Source: Bacteroidota bacterium (GTDB taxonomy: Bacteria > Bacteroidota > Bacteroidia > 2-12-FULL-35-15). Taken from it: a stretch of 33,263 nucleotides of DNA. Shown piece by piece: positions 24,205 through 31,900 of the stretch (the stretch's first letter is position 1; the number at the start of each line of letters is the position of its first letter). The notes under the pieces are model-generated. The model did no database searches. It saw only the letters and a list, made by a program, of their open reading frames with translations, and was not told the origin of the DNA. The position numbers and the translations under genes were made by a program. The stretch spans positions 1-33,263 of the forward strand of contig JAJTCJ010000028.1 in the NCBI GenBank assembly GCA_021323165.1. Direction: 5' to 3'.

Positions 24205-25673
24205 TCGCTGAATTTCTCCTCCATATTATAAGCTTTCATCTTATTATAGAGTGTCTTTCTGTCAATGTTTAGTATTTGTGCAGCCTTGCTTTTATTGAAA
24301 TTTACATCTTTCAGAACTTTTATGATCAGATCATATTCTGCTCCAAGTGCCGCAGATTTAAGATCTGGCTTTTCATCCTTAATTTCGTCTGAAGATTGCT
24401 GACTTCCTCCTGAATCTGCTCTGTCATCAAGTATTCCCATCGTGGTCCTGGTGAAATTAGAGATCTCAAACGGAAGCGATTTTGCTTCCACAACCGGACC
24501 TTCAGTAAGAAGAACAGCTCTTCTGATGACATTTTTCATTTCACGGAGATTACCGTACCAAGGATATTTTACGAATAACTCTTCAACTTCCGGTGAATAG
24601 CTTTCAACATTTTTCTCCAATTCCTGGTTTGCGATGTTAAGAAAGAAATTCGCATACATTAAAATATCGTCCTTACGCTCACGTAATGGAGCAACAGTCA
24701 AATGGAATTCATTAAATCTGTGGTAAAGATCTTCTCTGAATCTTCCTTTTTTATAAGCATCACTCAAATTCTCATTACTTGCAACAATGATACGCACATC
24801 GATAGGAATCTCTTTGGTTCCACCGATACGTTTCACTTTTCTTTCCTGAACAACACGTAATAAGGATGATTGAACATCATAAGGTAAGTTCGCGATCTCA
24901 TCAAGGAATATAGTACCTCCGTTAGCAAGTTCGAAATGACCTATCTTCGTTCCAAGTGCCCCTGTAAAAGATCCTTTTTCATGACCAAATAATTCACTTC
25001 CCGCAAGCTCTTTTGACATTGCACCACAATCCATTGCAATGAAAGGCTGTTTTGCACGTTTACTTTTCTTATGAATAGTTTGTGCGATAACTTCTTTACC
25101 GGCTCCGCTCTCTCCATAAATGATAACACTGTAATTAGTTGGTGCAACTAACTCGATCTGTCTGATCAATTCTTTAGATTGGTGACTCTTACCAAAAACG
25201 TAATTGTTTTTCCCTGCGTAGTTGCGTGAAGCTGCAGCAGCCTGACTGTATTCAGGAGAAGACTCCGAAACAACAGAAGGAGACTTATCATCAACAATAT
25301 TAGCAAGCGGTTGTTGAGAATTAAGCGCTCTCTTGATAAGCTGTAATGTTTCGTCCGGAAGAAGTGGTTTTGCAAGATAGTCGAATGCACCCATCTTCAT
25401 AACATTTACTGCCGTACGGATATCAGAATATCCTGTCATAATAATAAATGGAACTCCGGGCTCAACATCCTTAACCTTTTTTAATACTTCAACTCCATCC
25501 ATATCGCCTAAACGATAATCGCAGAGAACAAGATCTGCAGGATTAGCTGTGAATGCAGCTATTCCTTTTGCCCCGTTTATTGCCAGGTCAACTTCATAGC
25601 CATTTTTGGTCAGGAAACGTTTGAGCAACTGGCTCATGTCCATATCGTCTTCGATGATAAGTAATTTTTTCAT
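24201..25673 (-). CDS. NtrC-family sigma-54-dependent response regulator
   Basis: This 490-residue activator has a receiver (phospho-acceptor Asp52, Thr80, Lys102), an AAA+ domain (about 160-400) with Walker A GESGAGKE at 187-194, the sigma-54 contact loop GSFTGA at 234-239, Walker B Asp258-Glu259 and the arginine-finger region RFREDLYHRF, then a Fis-type helix-turn-helix ending in NKSKAAQILNIDRKTLYNKM. All parts needed to activate sigma-54 RNA polymerase are there; GSFTGA is a common variant of GAFTGA. It heads the operon with the REC-PAS kinase, and a -7 box (25704-25711) sits 31 bases upstream. Its target genes are not evident. Confidence 0.96.
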   Translation of the reverse strand: MKKLLIIEDDMDMSQLLKRFLTKNGYEVDLAINGAKGIAAFTANPADLVLCDYRLGDMDGVEVLKKVKDVEPGVPFIIMTGYSDIRTAVNVMKMGAFDYLAKPLLPDETLQLIKRALNSQQPLANIVDDKSPSVVSESSPEYSQAAAASRNYAGKNNYVFGKSHQSKELIRQIELVAPTNYSVIIYGESGAGKEVIAQTIHKKSKRAKQPFIAMDCGAMSKELAGSELFGHEKGSFTGALGTKIGHFELANGGTIFLDEIANLPYDVQSSLLRVVQERKVKRIGGTKEIPIDVRIIVASNENLSDAYKKGRFREDLYHRFNEFHLTVAPLRERKDDILMYANFFLNIANQELEKNVESYSPEVEELFVKYPWYGNLREMKNVIRRAVLLTEGPVVEAKSLPFEISNFTRTTMGILDDRADSGGSQQSSDEIKDEKPDLKSAALGAEYDLIIKVLKDVNFNKSKAAQILNIDRKTLYNKMKAYNMEEKFSE

Positions 25674-25703
25674 ATGCGTTTTGTTTGTCTGCCTTGCCTA
25701 TGG

Positions 25704-25711
25704 CAAATTTA
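25704..25711 (-). promoter_or_regulatory. Bacteroidota -7 promoter box for the NtrC-type operon
   Basis: Read on the minus strand this is TAAATTTG, an exact TAnnTTTG, 31 bases before the ATG at 25673. No clear -33 TTTG is visible. Confidence 0.45.
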
Positions 25712-26079
25712 CAACCAATCGTTTTTTGAGTAAAAAAATCCCCAAAAAGAAGCAGGAATAAAAATTTTTATATTAATTTATCTATCAGAACAGCATATCC
25801 CAAATGCCCTAAAAGCCCATTTATAATTAAATATACGTAATTTTTTATTCAAGTGGGAATTTGAAAAACAATTTCAAAAACCAACTATTTAAATCTATAA
25901 AAATTGAAAATTGAAAAAAATAAGGTGCAAAATAATCGAAATCAATTGAAAATCAACTAGTAATAAGATAAATTTTTCAAACCTCTACGTTTGAAATTAA
26001 TTTATCAACCCCAAATTGAGTATCAAATTCCCCAACATTTCAAATTATGTAATTAAAACTCACCTGAGTAAATTAGTGC
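25712..26079. promoter_or_regulatory. Divergent intergenic region with repeated TTGAAA
   Basis: This gene-free, very AT-rich stretch separates the NtrC-type operon from the PAS kinase. TTGAAA occurs at 25861, 25904, 25911, 25946 and 25991, and its complement forms inverted pairs with it at 25860-25878 (TTTGAAA, five-base spacer, TTTCAAA) and 25975-25996 (TTTCAAAC, six-base spacer, GTTTGAAA). Four of the copies are spaced 42-45 bases apart, close to four helical turns. It may be an operator array, but such words are easily met by chance in AT-rich DNA. Confidence 0.3.
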
Positions 26080-26087
26080 TATTTTTG
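26080..26087 (+). promoter_or_regulatory. Bacteroidota -7 promoter box for the PAS kinase
   Basis: TATTTTTG is an exact TAnnTTTG, 29 bases before the ATG at 26109. It lies downstream of the alternative TTG start at 26016 and so supports 26109 as the true start. Confidence 0.5.
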
Positions 26088-26108
26088 ACGGCAGAATCCA
26101 GTTTAACC

Positions 26109-28130
26109 ATGAAAGAGAATCTTCTTCATTTTAAATATTTTCCAGAATACGCTGACTTTTTATTGAAGAATAAGCTCAAGGACTTTACACTTGAACAAAT
26201 TAAGATAATGAAAGAACTGCATGTTCCTGTCTTAAAATACTTTTCGCATTTAAATGAAGAACAACTGCTTGAAGAAGGACAAAAGAACACCCAGATCTTT
26301 CTCGAAGCCTTTAAAACGAATTCGGTTTCTGATTACATTCAAATTTCAATTAATAATTGGATCTCTAATCAATATGCATTTTTCACCCGCGAGAATATAA
26401 GTGTTGAGGACATCACACTTTTAAGTTTCACGCGCAGAAAACTATTCCGTCACTTTCTTTCTGATTATACTCAGGACAGTTCCCTGTCTTTAAAGATCAT
26501 GGAAGAATTTGATGCATTTACTGTGGAAATTGATACGAGAAGTTTCAATCACATGTTTGATATGCAGCATAGGTTATACGAGCAGGTTGAAGTAATTGCG
26601 CATATCGGAAGCTGGTCGTGGGATCTGCGGAACAATCACATGATCTGGTCGAGGGAAATGTTCAGGATCTATGAACTTGAACCTGTTGAAAATGCAAACA
26701 TCTACGATAGAAGAAAATTAATACATCCGGAAGATCTGGAAAAAAGTGAACGTGAGTTGGAGAAATCAATTAAATCAAATATTCCATACAGTTTTACTTA
26801 CAGGCTTGTTCTTAAGAGTGGGGTAAAACATCTTTTGGCAAAAGGACAGCCGGAAGTAGATGCAGTAAATAAAGTAATAAAAGTATTCGGCACTTTACAG
26901 GACATCACTGAACAAAAGCGCATTCAGGATGAGCTGAAACGAAACGAAGAATTGGTTCATGGCATGGTCAATGAAATTCAGGACTATGCAATCATTTTAT
27001 TGGATACGAAAGGAACTATACTTAACTGGAATAAAGGTGCTGAAAAAATCAAGGGATACAGCTCACAGGAAATAGTAGGTAAAAATTTCAGAATATTCTA
27101 CACTGAAAAAGATCTGGAAGAAGGGCTGCCTGAAAAGCTATTAAATAAAACAATACAAGAAGGAAGAGCCACGCATGAAGGGTGGCGGAAACGTAAAAAT
27201 GGAAGTATATTCTGGGGCAGCATTGTAATAACAGCTCTTCATGATAAAGAAGGAAATGTGATAGGTTTTTCTAAAATTACGAGGGAACTAACAGAACGTA
27301 AATTAGCGGAAGATCAGTTAATGATGTATTCTGAAAAAATAGAAATGAAGAATAAAAAATTGGAGCAGGCCAATAAAGAGCTTGAATCCTTCAGTTATAT
27401 TGCGAGTCACGATCTCCAGGAACCTTTAAGAAAGATCCAGGCATTCACCAGCAGATTACTTCAAAAAGAGAATGATAATCTTTCTGAATGGGGTAAGGAT
27501 GTCTTTTCAAAAGTACAGACATCTGCCAACAGAATGCAGAAATTGATTGAAGCTCTCCTAAGCTTCTCCCGGCTTGACAAAGCTCAGGATGCTTACGAAC
27601 CTGTTGATATAAATCACCTGCTTGAAGAAGTAAAAGTAAATCTTCATGAAATTATAATTGCGAAAAAAGCGATTATAGAATCAGAGCCGCTTCCTGTTAT
27701 TCAGGTTATCCCTATACAATTTCAACAGCTGCTAACAAACCTTATTTCAAATGCACTGAAGTATAGCAAACCAGATGTACCACCTGCTATAAAGATAACA
27801 TACGGAATGAAAGAAGGGAAACTAATCCCGGGTAATTCGATTCATGATAAAAACAAATATCATCATCTTACTTTTTCTGATAACGGAATCGGATTTGACC
27901 CTCAGTACTCCGAAAAAATATTTGAATTATTCCAGCGCCTTCATGGAAAATCTGAATACGAAGGAACAGGGATAGGACTGGCTATCTGTAAAAAAATTGT
28001 TGACAATCATCATGGATTTATAAACGCAACTGCAGAATCAAATAATGGAGCTGAATTTAACGTCTATATCCCCTCAGAAAGAAATGCAGAAATTGTGACT
28101 GACCCAAATTCTTATACATTAAATGAATAA
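26109..28130 (+). CDS. Multi-PAS histidine kinase with helical N-terminal domain
   Basis: This 673-residue cytoplasmic kinase has an all-helical N-terminal region (about residues 1-155) that I do not firmly recognise, though it resembles the globin-like sensor domains of RsbR-type proteins. Two PAS domains follow (about 160-280, with WSWDLRNNHMIWS, and 290-405), then a coiled linker, the dimerisation domain with His434 (SHDLQEPL) and the ATPase domain ending near residue 655 (FSDNGIGFD, GTGIGLAICKKIV). The HisKA type is the SHDLQEPLR group also found in phytochrome-like kinases. The frame extends to a TTG at 26016, but a -7 box at 26080 makes the ATG at 26109 the better start. No response regulator is adjacent; its gene overlaps the P-loop gene by eight bases. 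Confidence 0.9.
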   Translation: MKENLLHFKYFPEYADFLLKNKLKDFTLEQIKIMKELHVPVLKYFSHLNEEQLLEEGQKNTQIFLEAFKTNSVSDYIQISINNWISNQYAFFTRENISVEDITLLSFTRRKLFRHFLSDYTQDSSLSLKIMEEFDAFTVEIDTRSFNHMFDMQHRLYEQVEVIAHIGSWSWDLRNNHMIWSREMFRIYELEPVENANIYDRRKLIHPEDLEKSERELEKSIKSNIPYSFTYRLVLKSGVKHLLAKGQPEVDAVNKVIKVFGTLQDITEQKRIQDELKRNEELVHGMVNEIQDYAIILLDTKGTILNWNKGAEKIKGYSSQEIVGKNFRIFYTEKDLEEGLPEKLLNKTIQEGRATHEGWRKRKNGSIFWGSIVITALHDKEGNVIGFSKITRELTERKLAEDQLMMYSEKIEMKNKKLEQANKELESFSYIASHDLQEPLRKIQAFTSRLLQKENDNLSEWGKDVFSKVQTSANRMQKLIEALLSFSRLDKAQDAYEPVDINHLLEEVKVNLHEIIIAKKAIIESEPLPVIQVIPIQFQQLLTNLISNALKYSKPDVPPAIKITYGMKEGKLIPGNSIHDKNKYHHLTFSDNGIGFDPQYSEKIFELFQRLHGKSEYEGTGIGLAICKKIVDNHHGFINATAESNNGAEFNVYIPSERNAEIVTDPNSYTLNE

Positions 28131-28548
28131 GAATGCACTTATCCTTCTCAGAGGCCTTCCGGGAAGCGGAAAATCGACACTTGCAAAATTCTTGAGTGAA
28201 GATGGTAAATACCCTGTTTTGTCAATTGACAGTTATTTTACCGACCCTGTAACCGGGATATATAAGTTTGATCCTTATTCAAATCACATTGCTTACAAAC
28301 AATGTGAGGATCAAACAAAGAGCAAAATGACAAATGGACATTCAAAGATTTTTGTTGATAATACCTTTACACTTGAATGGGAAATGGAACCTTATTTTAA
28401 GCTTGCTGCAGAAATGAATTACCTGCTTTTTGTTCTTACAGTTGAGAATAGACATGGCAATGGGAATGTTCATGAGATCCCAAACCATCAGCTGAGAAAA
28501 ATGGCAGAAAAATATAAAGTTCAGCTCATGCCTGATCACCATTTATAA
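28123..28548 (+). CDS. P-loop kinase-like protein
   Basis: This 141-residue protein opens with a Walker A motif, GLPGSGKST at residues 11-19, preceded by the strand ALILLR, and has ID in IDSYF at about 35-39 and FVDNTF at about 75-80 as Walker-B-like elements. This is the pattern of the small P-loop kinase group that includes N4BP2-like and polynucleotide-kinase-like proteins; the real substrate is unknown. It is a little short for the group but not obviously truncated. The ATG lies inside the kinase stop (ATGAATAA), so the two are made together, an unusual partnership. Its 3' end overlaps the convergent gene at 28536 by 13 bases. Confidence 0.8.
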   Translation: MNKNALILLRGLPGSGKSTLAKFLSEDGKYPVLSIDSYFTDPVTGIYKFDPYSNHIAYKQCEDQTKSKMTNGHSKIFVDNTFTLEWEMEPYFKLAAEMNYLLFVLTVENRHGNGNVHEIPNHQLRKMAEKYKVQLMPDHHL

Positions 28549-28877
28549 CAAACAGAATAATCTGTACGAACATTCTTTTTAGGTAATTTTCTCCTCTTAT
28601 GACCGAATTTTACATTCATGATCTTTTTACTTTTTTTGTATAACGACTTACGTTTTCCCTTAAATATTCTTTTAACTCTTTCATCCTTATTTCTTTCAGT
28701 TGTTCTTGAGATTTTAATTCCTCTTGAATACTGATCCTCTGCCAGCTTCTGCAATTTGTGGCAAGGACATAAAGGATTACGTGGATCATTTAAGCTATAC
28801 TTAATATTATTCTGAGCAATAATTGAAGAAGTCCAAAGAAAGCTTAAAAAAAACAATATATACTTTAGTGTTTCCAT
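28536..28877 (-). CDS. Small secreted basic hypothetical protein
   Basis: This 113-residue protein has a signal peptide (residues 1-21, ending SIIAQ) and a very basic mature part (many Lys and Arg, for example FKGKRKSLYKKSKK). The opening of the mature part contains DPRNPLCPCHKLQKLA with two cysteines two residues apart, and there is one more Cys near the end. I do not recognise a family. A basic secreted chain could bind nucleic acid or anionic polymer at the cell surface. Its last 13 bases overlap the convergent P-loop gene. It follows the macroglobulin gene on the same strand, past a hairpin. Confidence 0.65.
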   Translation of the reverse strand: METLKYILFFLSFLWTSSIIAQNNIKYSLNDPRNPLCPCHKLQKLAEDQYSRGIKISRTTERNKDERVKRIFKGKRKSLYKKSKKIMNVKFGHKRRKLPKKNVRTDYSVCYKW

Positions 28878-28891
28878 TTTATCATTTATTA

Positions 28892-28925
28892 AATCGGGAA
28901 AATTCTTTTCAGAATTTTCCCGATT
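28892..28925. terminator. Hairpin between the macroglobulin gene and the small secreted gene
   Basis: AATCGGGAAAATTC (28892-28905) and GAATTTTCCCGATT (28912-28925) are perfect 14-base inverted repeats with a six-base loop, seven bases after the macroglobulin stop. The T tract after it on the minus strand is poor (TTTAAT), so it may pause or stabilise the 3' end rather than stop transcription fully. Confidence 0.6.
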
Positions 28926-28931
28926 AATTAA

Positions 28932-31900
28932 TTAACTATTTTTCTTTATTGTTACTTTTTCCACCGCACTCCAGGTCTTAAATTCATTCATATAATATAA
29001 GTAGGCAGAAGACGCAGGTGCATCATAAATTCCAGGCATTTCCGCTTTTAGATCCAGGTTGATCTCTTTAACTGCCGAAGGCCCCATTCCGCGATAATAG
29101 ATCGCGATATTATTACCTTTCATTTCGTAATAGTCAAATACTTTTTTATCCTGAAGCTCTTTCAACTGCCATGGCTGAACCGTGAATCCTGCCGGAATTC
29201 CAATGATTGCCATAGTGCTCGGAACCTCTGTATTCTTTTTATTGGTGATAATTGTTGAAAGCCTCACTGTCTGACCAACATTTGCTGTTGTAGCTGAAAG
29301 ATTGGTTTTAAGATCAATGTCACATTCTTTATTACTGTTTGGTAAGGAAGTGTTCCAGTTAACCGCAACCGAATATGGCAAAGGAGTCTTAACACCGAGG
29401 AATTTTACTTTAATGTCGTGCTTTCCGCTGTTAGAAAGATACTGCTCAAGTCCTGATATTTCAATACCGCCTTTATCTCCGGCTTTGTAAGATCTCTCAG
29501 CTCTTTTTTTACCATCAACATAAATCTCAATTGTTCCATCTTCCGAAGTTTTCTTACTGAACTTAGCGTACTCAGTAAGAGCTTTTAAAGCAAGTATAGT
29601 TCCTTGTGTTGAACTGAATACTCCTGAACCGCTGCGTGTGCCGACTAAAAACTGAACTGCATTTGTTAAAGTCCCGGAATATTTTCCATGAGATTTAAGT
29701 ATGGCCATAATCGCAAGAGAAGTTGTTTCAATTTTTAAAGAATTACCCTGTGAATAAGTAATGGAGTGAATGATTCCGGTAAACCCGCCATCTTTACCTT
29801 GCTTATCAGCCAACGATGCAAGAGCTGCATCTGCCTTACTATTTTCTTTCAGACTATAGGCAGCATTAGACATCATTGCCAGCATATATGGATCTTTCGA
29901 ATCGATCGCTTTTTTATATGAAGCTTCAAACTCATTTTTAATATCCGTATAACCGGCTTCAGCAAGAGCGTAAACAATATAAGCATTAAGGATATCATCA
30001 CTGATCCTTCCGAAATCATGATAAGCATGCTTTTCACGACTAAAACCACCTTTACCATCTTTATGTTTCATCAACCAACCTGCGGTTCTATCAAGCATCT
30101 TCATATCGATATCTGCACCCGCTTTTTTCATGTCAACAAATTCCATAATTCCATAGGCTGTCAAACCTTCGTGACCCGGATTTGCTCCGAACCATTCATA
30201 ACCTTTCTCACTGGATTCAAATGTTGTTAAACGTTTATAACCGCGGCTCAAAAGATCAGAAGCACGCGCTAGTGTCTTATTATCCTTACTATCTGTAGAT
30301 TTCAAATAGTCTAGCACCATTGCATTAGGATAAGCAGTACATGATGTTTGCTCAAAACAACCGTAAGGTTCCTGTAATATTCCTTCAACGCCTTTCATCA
30401 GATCGCTTACAACATTAGGAAACGCAGTGAAAGAAGCTTTAACGGATCCGTTAACCAGATCATTCATTTCAAAAGTGTAAGCCTTCTCAACATCCTGACC
30501 TGAAAATGAAGCTTCAACAGGAAAGCCTTTAGAAGCAATTTTTATTTTTTGAGTAAATGCATCACCCAACCCGCATGATTTAAAGGAAAGAGTAAAATCA
30601 CCATAACCGATCTTATCAAGAACTTTATAATCCAGGTAAATGGTTTTTGAAGCCCCGGGCATGATAGTCTGAACTGTAGGTATTGCTGTAATGGCTTTTA
30701 ATCCATCCGGTGCCATTACAGTAAGGGATCCGCCCAAAGGTTTATCACTATTATTCTTTAATGTCAGAGGAATTGATACAACATCTTCTGTTGCAACTTC
30801 TACAGGAATTTTTGTACTCATTGCAAAAGGCAGCTGCGTATAAATATTTTTCTCTATCCGGCCGATTGAACCATCTGAAGCGACTCCTTCAATGGTTGTT
30901 TTAAATGATGTTATATCATCCGATGTATAAAATTCCACCGTTTTTTTTCCGCTGCGATCTATTTCGATATCAGGATTCCAATATATAGTGTTCCTAAAAT
31001 CATTTCTTACCTCTACGTTTTCCTGTTTATCGTAAATAGGAGCCGCAAACTCTTTAGCGCGATAGTAAACTTGTGTTTGAACTACGGAAGAAATATTATT
31101 AGCTTCCAACTCCATATCATCAACTCTAAAAAAACCTGATCTTATATCAGCTTGTTTCAAAAGTGCGCCTTGAGCCGGAGCTTTCGCGTCAATGACCTTT
31201 TCTTCCATTTTAATTTTATCTAATGGAGCCTTTTTATTTTTTTGCTGAGCAAATTTCATTGCTTCTCCTTTTCCACCTTCATCATTTTTCCTGGATGCTT
31301 TAACAGCAACTTCATTCCGTATACCTGCACCATCTTTTTCCATTACCGGCATAAAGTCTTCTTCCAAAGCTCTGCTGGCAGAACTCGGAACATTATCATA
31401 ATACGTTTGATAATACTTATTATCATATAAATACATTGTCAGATTCTGATTATAATCCTGCACATAATATGATTGCTGAGTATATCCCTGAGCTGAATAA
31501 ACCAATGTTACAGGAGAAATCAGATCCAGTTTGTTGAAAATAAATTTTCCATTTTCATCAGTCTGATATTCTGCTCCATTGTTTATTTTAATTGTTGAAT
31601 TACTGATCACTTTTCCCGTTCTTGCATCCAAGACTGTTCCTGCAACAATCGCTTTTTCACCACGATATACAATTTGGGGCAATTCATTTTGAATAAGCTT
31701 TTCCCAGGTGAAATGCCTCCAACCGGCAGTTAATAATAAGTAATCAAGGGCTGCATCCGCTTTCGGTTCCTTATCATTAAAATAAAAGGCAGGCTCTTCA
31801 ACTTTATCCTTTATATCTTGTTGTAATAATAATTGAGAAAGAATGTTTCCTGATTTGTCATCCGCAAATGAAAGAAACTGATCATTAACAACAGCCATTG

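Noticed and set aside
24966-24974. Loss of function in the NtrC-type activator because GAFTGA reads GSFTGA
   Set aside because: Serine at the second position occurs in many active members of the family, and all other catalytic residues are intact.
28123-28548. Truncated pseudogene of a larger kinase
   Set aside because: The start is coupled to the upstream gene, the Walker A motif is intact and no further homologous frame follows the stop, so a small complete protein is more likely.
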